A DNA stretch of 64,000 bases from Lophius americanus (Eukaryota; Chordata; Actinopteri; Lophiiformes; Lophiidae). Below, piece after piece: positions 1 to 9,505 of the stretch (its first letter is position 1; the number at the start of each line of letters is the position of its first letter). The notes beneath the pieces were generated by a model that made no database searches, was not told the DNA's origin, and saw nothing but the letters and a program-made list of their open reading frames with translations. The stretch spans positions 411,501-475,500 of the forward strand of contig JBBDHG010000130.1 in the NCBI GenBank assembly GCA_037951165.1, written 5' to 3'. Both the position numbers and the translations under genes were made by a program.

Positions 1-1472
1 ACAATAATGGAATTTTGACTTGAGGATGTCATCAGGGCAGGACCTGATCCAACATATGAAGACAGGGCTGATTGGATCCTGACCATGAAGTTATAACATC
101 TTCCACTTTTATGGCCTATATGCCAAAATTCACAGCAACTCCATGGCCAAATCTGTAAGTCTATGTGGAAGATCTCAATAAGGTGTCATCACTCAAGTCT
201 TCAGATTCTACTTTCCAAGATTGAGGTGGATTGGTTCAGTTTTCTTTGAGTAGTTCAACGGATTGCAATAGCGGGAACCTTTTAAAAAATAGTTATTTTT
301 AAAAACATATTTTAATAAAATTACCAACTTTTCTTAGGATCTTGACATGCTACACATGGGTACCAGATGTTTGCTTGTAGGTGAAACACTGTCCAGTCGG
401 TTTCTTTGACATTTGCTGTGAAGCCATTTTAGACTCAATCCTGAATCTATTAAACTATTTTCAAAAACTCACCATTTCAAACCAGTTTGGTCTTCTTTCT
501 AATGGAAGAAAACATAATTATGTTATTGAAACCCCCTGTAGGGCCTGTGGCCTGTGGCCTCTCTGAGCGCTCCCACCCTGAATAAGGGGATGTTTAACTG
601 GTATTTCAGAAAATCAAATAATTCCAGGTGCAGAAAATGTTTCACAATGAAAAGCAATGATTTTATGACTCCTTAAAATGCATGTAAAGTTTGGAATGAT
701 AGCCAATTAGCAGCAGTGAAAAGGGGAGTCCCTTGATGACTCCCATCATTAAACATGAACATCATTACACTCGACAGAAACCCAAGGATGTCTGCGATGG
801 TGTGAATCATAATAACTGATGCTCAGGATGAATCTCCCAAAAGGAGAACAAACAGCGACAGTCGTTCAGCAAGTCACCACCTCAAACTAACAGAGCAGCG
901 GTTCTGTCAACACAAAGAAATCGACAAACGAATCCATCACACTGGTGTCGAGATCCAACCCTGATAGCAACAGAAAACATGATGGTGCCTTACGTACAAC
1001 CCAGCCTCAGAGGCTACAGATCAAAGAAGGCGACAACGTAATAGTGGAAGCTGGGAGAAACTAATGACTTGAACTAGCTGCTGACGTGTTACATCAACTC
1101 CTCACTGTTGGATCTGGAAGCGTTGATCTTCTAACAGTTACAATAGCGGATGTCATTTCGTGCATCACAAGCTTCAGGAGAGGAAGGTGCGGTGTCCCAC
1201 TCTGGAAAATATGGCGTACTAGCTGCTGCATGGAGTCATTGGCGAGACAAATTAACTTCGTTGGGGATGATGAGGCCAGAAGAATCAGTCAATGCAGTAA
1301 TTAGATCTCCCCTCAGCTCTCAGAGCAACCCAGGAGACCAATGACACGTCATCATCTAATCTGTACCAACCCATTCTCTGGCCCAGAATTTCTGTACTCC
1401 TGCTGCCCAGCATCACTTAGGTCTCTGAGGACGAGATACCTTCAGCTAATGTTCTGCGAGAGGAATCAATGG
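1..1472. other. No gene recognised
   Basis: AT-rich non-coding DNA. Reading frames at 381-566 and 1086-1344 are short, overlap in several frames and show no recognisable domain, signal peptide or flanking splice signals. No repeat family was recognised here. Confidence 0.5.
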
Positions 1473-1531
1473 CCTCTCTGAGCACAGATGAATCAGACCA
1501 TCCTGCTCTGATTCATCTGTGCTCAGAGAGG
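1473..1531. repeat. Perfect 25-bp inverted repeat (hairpin)
   Basis: Bases 1473-1497 are the exact reverse complement of 1507-1531, separated by a 9-nt loop (1498-1506). The first arm begins CCTCTCTGAGCACAGATG. The pairing stops abruptly at both outer ends (G opposite A). A transcript from either strand would fold into a 25-bp perfect stem. That is shorter than a typical animal pre-miRNA stem and has none of the usual mismatches, so a fold-back scar or palindromic duplication is at least as likely. Confidence 0.9.
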
Positions 1532-1734
1532 ATTTGTGGATCTTTTAACATTCTACCAGATAGAGGCGAGTTGAATCCAGTGGTTCATTCAGTGTACAGA
1601 AACTCCACAGGCATGCCTAAACCTAGAAAAATACAAGTACAAAACATGAGTGCTATGAAAACGGGGGATTGAAGCAAAATGAGTGTGACATCCAAAAGAT
1701 ACATAAGAAACACAGTAAAACTGCTACAGCAGTA

Positions 1735-1798
1735 TATATTGGTACCATGTACTATTGACTATGTATTGGTACCATGTACCAGTGAATATGTATTGCTT
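1735..1798. repeat. 27-bp tandem repeat, about 2.3 copies
   Basis: The block around GGTACCATGTAC recurs at 1741 and 1768, with a decayed third start near 1795. The period is 27 bases and the array is AT-rich. No coding potential is seen. Confidence 0.6.
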
Positions 1799-2109
1799 GG
1801 TGTTTCATTAAATCAAGTATCTTAGCAAAAACTTTGGCAACTTAGCTAGACAGGAAGTCCGTCCTCTGTGACTGTTGTTTACCCTGGAAGGAACTTGTTC
1901 TGGCACCAAAAATGACAACCCATTAAAATACCAGACTATATGGAGTTTTTAGTAACAGCATACATAGTTTTTAAAAAGCTCATTGATGGTACAGCTGATT
2001 AAAAACAATGCAGTCAGCAAAAGTTGAAATGAGTGCTGGCTGCCTTTAACGGACTGTTCCTACGGATTACATCATACAGCGTTGGCTACCAGGTAGGAAA
2101 TCAGAGGAT

Positions 2110-2285
2110 ATACAGTCATGGGCACGCCCATGGAACGGCCATCAGGACAAACCCGGGGTTCAGTATCTTGCTCAAGGACACTTTCAAAATGACCAGTGTC
2201 AAATGAAGACTGCTGGAGCCAGGGATTCACCCACTGACCTTCTTACATATGGGAGACCACTCTACCTCCTCCCAAAGTCACGATA
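2110..2285 (+). mobile_element. Teleost short interspersed repeat, family A, partial copy
   Basis: The stretch carries the phrase 'GGGTTCAGTATCTTGCTCAAGG' in pieces (GTTCAGTATCTTGCTCAAGG), then 'ACACTTT', then a segment resembling 'ggattcacccactgacctt' and 'gaccactctacc'. This is the 3' half of a very common teleost repeat whose 5' half starts 'ggtaaatg.actg.atttat'. The same family is present at 49334-49987 in this window. This copy lacks the 5' half and is diverged. Assignment rests on recognised wording, not an alignment. Confidence 0.5.
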
Positions 2286-2290
2286 TCACC

Positions 2291-2500
2291 TTAAGGAAGG
2301 TCTCCAGTTCCTGGTTCTCCATATGGGTTGAGTCTTGTGCAACTGGACTTCTGTTTTGACTTGAAGACATTTCTCCACTCATGCAAGAGATTCTTTAGTT
2401 CCACCAGCTGGTGGGGAGTCAGAGTTTCTAAGCCTTCAGTAGTTGTTGGTACATAAACGGTCTTTGGAAGTGGATCACTAATGAGGGGGGTCTGAGTCAT
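2291..2500 (-). mobile_element. Teleost interspersed repeat fragment related to the Penelope-like copy at 8560
   Basis: The plus-strand text 'ccatatgggttgagtc..gcaactggacttctgttttg.cttga' followed by 'cactcatgcaagagattctttagttc' aligns by eye with 8590-8760. That stretch carries the same words (gttgaatccaaagcaactgcacttctgttttggcttga, then catccaagatggttcttcagttc). Both copies have the same orientation. The 69-codon open frame on the minus strand here is just repeat sequence and should not be called a gene. Confidence 0.55.
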
Positions 2501-2529
2501 CAGAGTTTGTTGGGGACAGGGGCGTCCTG

Positions 2530-3340
2530 ATAATCTGCTGGGTTAGTACATGAGTTACTGGACTTATAATTGTACATCTAGGGCCTAACAGGATTGTTTC
2601 TAAACACAACAGACAATAAATACGTACATCAAACTATAACTGATTCTATGAACTCTCTGAACAGTACAAGTATGATAAGACAAAGATAGGGGTTAGACCC
2701 TAAACAAGTCGAATTAAACATGAGTAGATTCACAACTTAGTAATAAAAACTAGTTACCACGACTAACAAACTTTGGCTACCGGTTTGAAACCCGTTGAAA
2801 TCGTTAGTTTGAACAGAATAGGAGGATGAGCTCAGAACTGATGCCTGCCATCACAGTGTGTTGAAAGCATAGATACGATTGATCCATCTCCTCGCTGCTT
2901 TGAGGTTCTGGTTTCTAGTTCAGGGCCTGGGGCCCTGATTTTTTGTACCATTGGTTTCTGAATTTATTAAATAAGGGAATACATTCAGGAAGAGTCACTG
3001 TTATTCTAGTACCAATATAGTCTTGTTGAATACTAAAAGCCAAACAGCAAAGAAGTTGATCTTGAGACAGGGAACCCAGTTTAAAAACACTTCTGACAAC
3101 ATTATATGTTTATTTTATCATCTGACTCTCAAATATGTTTGCTTTTGTCTTCAGCTTGAAGAACTGAATAATTGAAGGCTCACACGACCCGGTGGAGAGA
3201 GTTAAGCAGAAGCGAGGATCTCTGGAACACACTCCAGTTTGTTTTGGCAGGTGGAGCAGTCAGTGAGAGAGAACCAGAGTTGTTGACAGATGTTGGAGCT
3301 GAATTACGGACCTTCCCGTCTAACTAGCCGGACGTGAACA
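2530..3340. other. No gene recognised
   Basis: Non-coding sequence without a recognised repeat. The last 150 bases, with 'gagagaaccagag' and 'cccgtctaactagccgg', become less AT-rich. They could be 5' untranslated sequence if the possible first exon ending at 3356 is real (see findings). Confidence 0.4.
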
Positions 3341-3659
3341 ATGGCGGCGGCGGCTGGTGAGCTCGTCTTTTCTAACAGCCACTGCGTCCACTAAGAGCCA
3401 ACGCAAGGATCTACTCAATTACAGGATTCTCTCTGACTGTTAACACAGTTGGAGAATTATTGGTAGTAGGAAGTCTGATTTTTGCCTTAGCAGCAGTGGT
3501 TGGAACACGCAGCGTTCAGACTGCAGAACGCTGCATATCATGGGAGACGGACTGTTTTGACAAGCCTCAGCGCCCGAGAGGCTGCCTCGCTGACAAATGG
3601 GAGAATGAATAAAAGATAAATGGCTGCTGGCACAACCAGGGGATATGAAGGTCAGTGAC

Positions 3660-4130
3660 GTCAAACGCACATGCACACTCACACAGACACATGCACCCAC
3701 ACTTCAACACTGGTACAAACACAAACACTGGTATACACATAAACACTGCAAACACACACAAACACTGTAAACACACACAAACACTGGCACACCCACAAAC
3801 ACTGGCACACACACAAACACTGCAAACACACACAAACACTGGCACACACACAAACACTGGCACACACACAAACACTGGCACACACATACAAACAATGCAA
3901 ACACACACAAACACTGGTACAGACACAGACACTGCAAACACACCAACGCTGGTACACACACCAACACCGGTACACATACAAACACTGGTACACGCACAAA
4001 CTGGTACACACACACACACTGGTACACATACAAACACTGGTACACGCACACACTGGTACACACACACACACTGGTACACATACAAACACTGGTACACGCA
4101 CAAACTGGTACACACACACATACTGGTTCA
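3660..4130. repeat. CACAAACACTGGTA-type minisatellite
   Basis: Roughly 470 bases of 12-16 bp units built on ACACAAACACTGG followed by CA or TA steps. Examples are the runs at 3780-3890 (CACAAACACTGGCACACA) and 4010-4120 (ACTGGTACACACACACAC). Long open frames on both strands (3655-4149 plus; 3567-4131 minus in three frames) come only from the absence of stop codons in the array. They give Thr/His-rich or Cys/Val-rich repeats. Unit length drifts, with the CA dinucleotide expanding inside the unit toward the right end. Confidence 0.9.
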
Positions 4131-4139
4131 ATTGTGTGT

Positions 4140-4215
4140 ATTTATTTAATCTCTATGTGAAGCACTTTATATTGGTTCATTTGAAAGGTGCAATGTAAAT
4201 AAGGTTATTACAATG
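4140..4215 (+). mobile_element. Short teleost retroelement-like 3' tail
   Basis: 'GTGAAGCACTTTATATTGG' then 'catttgaaaggtgcaatgtaaataaggttatta' resembles the common teleost tail 'gtaaagcactttg...tttgaaaggtgctatataaataaagttatta'. It directly follows the minisatellite. The parent element class is not certain, and only about 70 bases are recognisable. Confidence 0.4.
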
Positions 4216-5034
4216 TTATAACTTACTTTGTGAGTTACGGTGGTTCGTACTTTGTTACGGACCACCTGTACTCACTAACAGGGGATCTACTCCACAGAGT
4301 CTGTTGCCGACAATGTGGTAAGCAGTTTCTGCATACACGTGAAACTGACTGGTAGAAAAAGTTGTAATTAAAAATCCCCGTGCTTCTTCAGCATCCCAAA
4401 ATAAAACATGAACTCATCAATGATGATGTTGATGATGTTTTTCAGCCGTGCATAGTCATTGATTCCATCTTGCACAAACATCTGAAACCAAAACAAATCA
4501 ATGAGTCAGACAGATTCTACTGAACAACCAAGCTGACCCTCCTCTCTCCAACTGTTGGAGGGATGGAGTGGAAAGTAGGTCAACAAGGGAGGCGCATTTG
4601 GCCATTTTCCTAACGATGGGGATTAGACCCCTCCAAAAACCACCGGTTGTCATGACAGCTGATAATCCTGTCACATTGATTTTGCACACTTGATGGGACG
4701 GTGTGACATTTTCAGAAATGAAAAAAATAGATCAATGTTTCTGCTGTTTGTTTTATTTTCTTCCACATTCAACAATACAAACAATGACTTTATATGGTCC
4801 TTCCACGGACAGTTACCCCCCCTCCCACAAACAACAGCCACAGAAGATCTCAATCAAACCACGGATCGCCTCTCTCTCATAAGTTTCGAATAACGCCACC
4901 TCAATTTCCACTCATTAACCAATCTATTGTTCCCCGGGGTGCAGTCTTACGAATGTCCTTTCTTCGTCATCTGCTCGTTCACAAACAGACGAGGAAGTCC
5001 TTTTTGAGCAACATCCAATTACAAGCTCAGTAAA
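4216..5034. other. No confirmed gene
   Basis: Mostly unrecognised. The only coding-like item is a 37-codon minus-strand stretch with an acceptor-like site at 4482 (see findings). Other frames at 4498-5033 are short and mutually overlapping. Confidence 0.4.
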
Positions 5035-5470
5035 CACTGTCCATGGATAATGGTGTTGTAAAAGATCCCTCGGCTCTCAGATCCCACTGGAAGGCTTTGC
5101 TGCAATGCTGCGATTGATGGAACCACTGCTGGGTTGAACATTTTCCAATACCAAAAGGTTCTGTAAGATAAAACAGAATCAGGTCCAGTTTGCGAAATGA
5201 TCGTCCACTCTCACCGTTTGTGCTGGACTTGTCTGTCCACCACATTCCACGGAATCGTAATTGGATTGAGATCCGGGGAATTTTGAGGCCAAGTGAAGGG
5301 GTGGGAACACAATCCTGCGGAAAGAGTCCACTGTAATTAGGGAATACAGTTTCCAGGAAGGGATGCACTTGGTCTACAAAAGTGTTTAGGTAAGTGGTAC
5401 ATATGAAGTCCAATCCACACTTATAGGAAGGATCCAAAGATTCCTTGCCCAAAGCGTGAAACTGCATGCC
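5035..5470 (-). pseudogene. Tc1-like transposase remnant
   Basis: Read on the minus strand, the sequence contains TYLNTFVDQVHPFLETVF and then, in a shifted frame, PQNSPDLNPI followed by PWNVV. In Tc1-like transposases of the IS630/Tc1/mariner group, the same order is seen in the DDE catalytic region: the second acidic residue sits in a 'QQDNAPCH' block and the third in 'SPDLNPIE'. Here the 'FPQD' block has lost the D-N-A-P-C-H context, and the third acidic position reads I-T-I. The frame is broken at least once. The tail resembles the C-terminal 'K.GG.' region. This is a dead DNA transposon copy and its terminal inverted repeats were not located. Confidence 0.75.
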
Positions 5471-5559
5471 CTAGCTTACTGTCTTCTCATCATAATAATA
5501 ATAAGTTATATTCGTCGTTATCATGTGTGTTATGCAGTACAAGATGAGACGAATCTCAC

Positions 5560-5725
5560 TCGTCCCTCAGGAGCAGTGAGCAGCTCCTGTGAAGTGCCTG
5601 GGGAGCAGATTGGGATTCAGTGTTTTGCTTGAGGCTCCTTAAGACATGTTGACATCAAGGGCATTGGACTGAACCACTGACCTCCGGGTCGGAGGGGGGA
5701 CCATTCTAACCATTAAAGCTGCCTC
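5560..5725 (+). mobile_element. Teleost short repeat, family B, copy 1
   Basis: The sequence has 'aggagcagtgagcag', 'gaagtgcctggggagcag', 'ttttgcttgagg' and 'gaaccactgacctccggg'. These are the ordered words of a common teleost repeat with a tRNA-like or LINE-tail 'gggagcagtgggcag ... ttgaaccggcgaccttcc' ending. The same order is seen at 51190-51355 and 63690-63930. The 5' part ('ttattgatcacatac') is missing here. Confidence 0.5.
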
Positions 5726-5859
5726 CAAAGTGCATCATCGTGCCATCACCCACACAAACACACAGCTGGCCACGTAAATGCAAAAACTAATAAATTATTC
5801 ATTACACTCGGCCAAAGTCTTTCTATGCTTTGTGGTCCAGCTCTGTACGTTGCTTACGT

Positions 5860-6190
5860 TTAGCAGAGGTCAGGTGTCAACATTGGCTCTAATCACAGCA
5901 AGCTTGGACTCACTGCATGTTCTAGCATCAGTCTATCAGAACCACCATTAACGTTGTAGCCTTTGTGATACAAAGGCTCTTCTGCAGGATTGGACAACAG
6001 GGGCTACTCTTCGCTGCACCCGTTATCCTTCCATTGGTTCACCTGCTGTCCTTCCTTTGAGCCCAGTGTTAAAGCCACTAAGAATTTTACACTAACCCAT
6101 TTTTCCTGCTTACCGCGCACTGATAGGTACCATTTTAACTAAATGATTCAATTCTGACTTCATAAGTGGTCATAATGTTTTGGCTGATTG
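5860..6190 (-). pseudogene. Decayed Tc1-like element, right end with TIR
   Basis: The segment contains 'gtctatcagaaccaccattaac', 'gctcttctgcaggattgg', 'ggttcacctgctgtccttcctt' and ends with the inverted-repeat sequence TAATGTTTTGGCTG at 6173-6186. These correspond in order to the helix-turn-helix part of a common teleost Tc1-like element whose transposase runs on the minus strand. The terminus differs by one base from the intact TIR at 18090-18103. No open frame survives and the opposite TIR was not found. Confidence 0.6.
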
Positions 6191-6199
6191 TGTCGGGGT

Positions 6200-7300
6200 G
6201 TCATCATTTGTATTGTATTTGGCTTTAACTGTGCAATGACCTTGCTTGTGATGAATGTCCTGGTCCATTGAGATCCTGGTCGGGCTACACTATGAGAAGC
6301 CATTGCTGCTTTTTAAGTGAACCGTTGATATGATGTCGATGTCAAGTCCTCGATACGCGTCACAACCAGAAGACTCATGAGCTCCATCAACCGGGGCGAA
6401 TTATGGGTCTGGCCAAAGCCATACATCAAAAGGAGCTACGCCGTTGCCGGAGGATACACTCCTCTGCGTGAAGAGCTTCACAAAGCCAAGGGTTCAGTTG
6501 CACACTTTTACGACTAATCTTGTTTAATTAATTAAAGATACACTTATAAAAGTCAGGCTGTACTTCTTTTTCAGCTATAAGTCATAAGAAATGCTGATCG
6601 ACTAGATGAAGTGTGTCTGATTTTCTTGTTTTGGCAGACTTGATTTTATTTTTAAGGGGGAAAGATTTTACTGATCCTATTTAAAAGTTGAAGAAAGGCT
6701 TTTGCGGCTCCGTTGGTTGGCTGCGCAAAATAAACAGAGTCTGTATCAGTCAGAACTGAAAGCTTCAAGTTTGAAAATGACAAAACAAAACTGTGGTTAC
6801 TGAGTTCAAAAGAATCTCAGAGGATCCATCAGTGATTGGGATGAGAGCCTGGAGGTTGCATTAGCCTTTTTGCCCAGAACGGAAGGTTTCTGAAACAGAA
6901 CCTCAGTGCTGGAGTCGTATTACGTGACCTGTAGACGGCGGGTTCTGACACAGAGGAAAACATATGGAACAAAAGAGAGTATCTGGTTCTGCTGCATTGA
7001 TTTTGGTCTTTTTTAAAAGTCCATCTTTAGCTCCTTGAGGTTACATGAGCGCAATCACAAACTGATGAAGACGAGCACACAAGGTTGTATCTGGCAACAA
7101 CACCGTCTGAGGCTACACTAAACCCATAAGCTCTTTTCTTGAAGTGCTCCCTGTATCCAATGAAACACTAATTTGTACCCTTTTCGTTAAAAAAAACTCA
7201 TTAGTGGACAGTCCCCCGAAATGAAGAAGAACAGGGATGGTCTTAGGGACCATCAGATCTCTTCCGCTGTCACTGTCCCTCTTTATACATCCTACTCACT
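6200..7300. other. No gene recognised
   Basis: Unrecognised non-coding sequence. No reading frame longer than about 60 codons, no tandem array and no recognised repeat. Confidence 0.5.
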
Positions 7301-7704
7301 TTAATACATGTTACCGGGTTAATGCATGTTACTGGATTATTGTATGTTACTGGATTAATGTATGTTACTGGATCATTGTATGTTAATGGGTTAATGCATG
7401 TTACTGGATTAATGCATGTTATTGGGTTAATGCATGTCACTGGATTCAAGCTTGTCACTGGATTAATGCATGTTACTGGATTATTGTATGTTACTGGATT
7501 AATGCATGTTACTGGATTAATGCATAATACCGGGTAATTTCATGTTACTGGATTAATGCACATTACTGGATTAATGCATAATACCGGGTAATTTCATGTT
7601 ACTGGATTAATGCACATTACTGAATTATTGTATGTTAACCGATTAATGCATGTCACTGGATTAAAGCATGTCATGGATTAATGTATGTTACTGGATTAAT
7701 GAAC
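7301..7704. repeat. 18-bp minisatellite (GTTACTGGATTAATGCAT)
   Basis: About 22 copies of an 18-base unit, varying mainly at the TGCAT/TGTAT/TTGTAT end. The period is a multiple of three, so both strands stay open. The plus strand reads a six-residue repeat of the type HVTGLM and the minus strand one of the type NPVTCI. The copies at 7510-7620 form a higher-order block in which a 54-base segment containing 'cataataccgggtaatttcatg' is repeated. No start context or conserved flanks suggest translation. Confidence 0.9.
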
Positions 7705-7738
7705 CACTGTCTACTGGTTTCAAGATGATAATCATGAC

Positions 7739-7744
7739 GATTAC

Positions 7745-7784
<40 letters not shown>

Positions 7785-7785
7785 T
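7739..7785. repeat. (ATT)n microsatellite
   Basis: Uninterrupted ATT/TTA triplets of about 45 bases directly follow the end of the 18-bp minisatellite. Confidence 0.95.
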
Positions 7786-8214
7786 TATAGTATTTCCCCA
7801 TAAACTAATGCTAAATGTATATTAGTATTATTGTTATTATCAACCTGGGATCCCTGCTGCAGCCACGGCCCAACCCTGGAGAAGCTGAGGAAAGTGGAGT
7901 AGCATATTAGCTGATATCGTTGCCATTCTCGCTCTCTCTTTCTTTGCAAACACAACCGGTCTTGGCAGTAGGCCGTCCACCTTGTGACTTGGATCTGCTC
8001 GAGGTTTCTGCCCGTTAAAAGGCATATTTTTCTCGCCACTGTCGCCAAGTGCTGCTCACAGAGCAATTTGTTGGGTGTCTGTAAATAATTATATAAAGAG
8101 TGTCCTGGGAAAGGGGTTCAGGCTATACTGGTGGTCATGGCGAGAAGTCAGCGCCCTAGGATTTACCCATGTGTTGAAATTGTAGTCTAAACCGAGGCAA
8201 GGCAGCGCTGACGC

Positions 8215-8402
8215 ATCAGAAGCAGTAGAAGCAGCAGAAGCAGCAGAAGCAGCAAAAACAGTAGAGGCAGTAGAGGCAGTATAAGCACCAGAAGCAGCAG
8301 CAGCGGTAGAAGTAGAAGCAGCACAAGCAGGAGAATCAGCAGAGGCAGTAGAGGCACCAGAAGCACCAGAAGCAGTAGAGGCAGCAGAAGCAGTAGAAGC
8401 AC
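8215..8402. repeat. AGCAGA/AGCAGT-type trinucleotide-derived array
   Basis: About 185 bases of AGC, AGA and AGT triplets with interruptions (AGCACCAGA, AGAGGCAGT). The array keeps the reading frame open, so the minus strand gives long Ala/Ser/Thr-rich and Leu-rich frames at 8089-8418 and 8187-8414. These are composition artefacts with no domain content. Confidence 0.9.
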
Positions 8403-8559
8403 AACTGTAGTCAAGCAAACCTCAGTTGAATATGACAGGATGTCAAAGCTAGAGACACTGCTGGAGGTACTGGTAAAGCGATATCCTTCTTACAAAAACA
8501 ATGAATATAAGTCTTTTTTTACAAGCATTCCCCAAGAGACAATTGTACATCTAATCAAG

Positions 8560-9050
8560 ACATTATCTGAAATCCTTGTCTCTGTAGATTCTCCTTCATC
8601 CAGGTCCTGGTTTTCCATGTAGGTTGAATCCAAAGCAACTGCACTTCTGTTTTGGCTTGATGTTTCACCTCTCATCCAAGATGGTTCTTCAGTTCTACAT
8701 GCTGGTGTGGCTGGTTTTAGACCTCCAGCAGGTGTTTGGTACGTAGAAGGTTTTTGGCAGTGGGCGTGTGAGTTGCTAGCATCATGTGGGTTGTTAGCAT
8801 CATGTGAGTGCCGCTACTGCGGCTACAGTTTGACATAGATGGCTTCCTTCACTTCTCTCTCAAACGATCTGTCCTCCAAAGTGTGAATGTTGTTGTCCTC
8901 AGCAGAGTGTCTCTTGTCCTTGAGATGCAGGTGAACTTATGAGTCTTGTTCTGATTGGCTGGCTCTCCTGTGCTGGGCCATGTTCTGGTCCTGATGAGCT
9001 GGCTCTCTTGTACTGGGCCATGTTCTGGTCATGATGAGCTTTTCAGAGCC
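8560..9050 (-). pseudogene. Penelope-like element, C-terminal GIY-YIG region and 3' end
   Basis: On the minus strand, around 8930-8830, the translation reads VHLHLKDKRHS, then AEDNN, then REVKEAIYVKL. This is the well-known C-terminal endonuclease region (GIY-YIG class) found in teleost Penelope-like retroelements, where the family reads roughly 'HLK.KGHSFED...ERGVKEAIYVK'. A stop codon lies just before VHLHL and the downstream part is broken. The 3' portion, down to about 8560, contains the 'ggatgagaggtgaaacatc' tail typical of these copies. The reverse transcriptase part is absent, so this is a truncated dead copy. The fragment at 2291-2500 comes from the same family. Confidence 0.75.
8959..9038. 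repeat. 40-bp tandem duplication
   Basis: The 40-base unit starting CTGGCTCTCCTGTGCTGGGC at 8959 is repeated at 8999 with about four mismatches. It lies inside the Penelope-like fragment and duplicates its endonuclease-region coding sequence. Confidence 0.8.
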
Positions 9051-9239
9051 TCGGGCCATATAAGGTATGACAGTGCTTCGGCGCTGGTTCCTCTCGTCAT
9101 CTGTGGAGTTGTTCTTCTGGGGTTTCTTCTCAGATTTGATTAAAGCCCAGTTGGGATCAGGACAGGTTTTCAGTGCCTTTTTATTATGTAAATGTTCTAT
9201 CCCTTTTCCCTTTGCCTTTATGGGAATGTTATCAGCCAG

Positions 9240-9505
9240 GTGATTTAGGGTTCTAGACTCTCAGTCCGGTGCTGTAAGGTTTTCTAGTCTCAGCCCATTG
9301 GTGTATAATCTCAGCCCAGTGGCTTACAGGTTCTAGTCTCAGCCCGGTGGTGTAAGGTTCTAGTCTTAGCCCGGTGGCATAAAGTTCTAGTCTCGACCCG
9401 GTGGAGTAAGGTTTATAGTCTCCCTGTCCGGTGGTGTAGGGTTCTAGTCTCAGCCCAGGGATGTAAGGTTCTATTCTTTGCCCGGTGGTGTAAGGTTCTG
9501 ATAAC
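9240..9505. repeat. About 27-bp minisatellite (TTCTAGTCTCAGCCCGGTGG)
   Basis: Eight to ten degenerate units of the type 'ttctagtctcagcccggtggtgtaagg'. Unit boundaries are clearest at 9330-9500. The flanking sequence shows no relation to a gene. Confidence 0.85.

Noticed and set aside
3567..4149. Long Cys/Val-rich (minus) and Thr/His-rich (plus) reading frames
   Set aside because: They lie entirely in a CACAAACACTGG minisatellite, and all frames are open because the unit lacks stop codons.
8089..8418. Ala/Ser-rich and Leu-rich minus-strand frames that could pass for a signal or membrane segment
   Set aside because: Product of an AGCAGA/AGCAGT trinucleotide array. Two frames are equally open and no domain flanks them.
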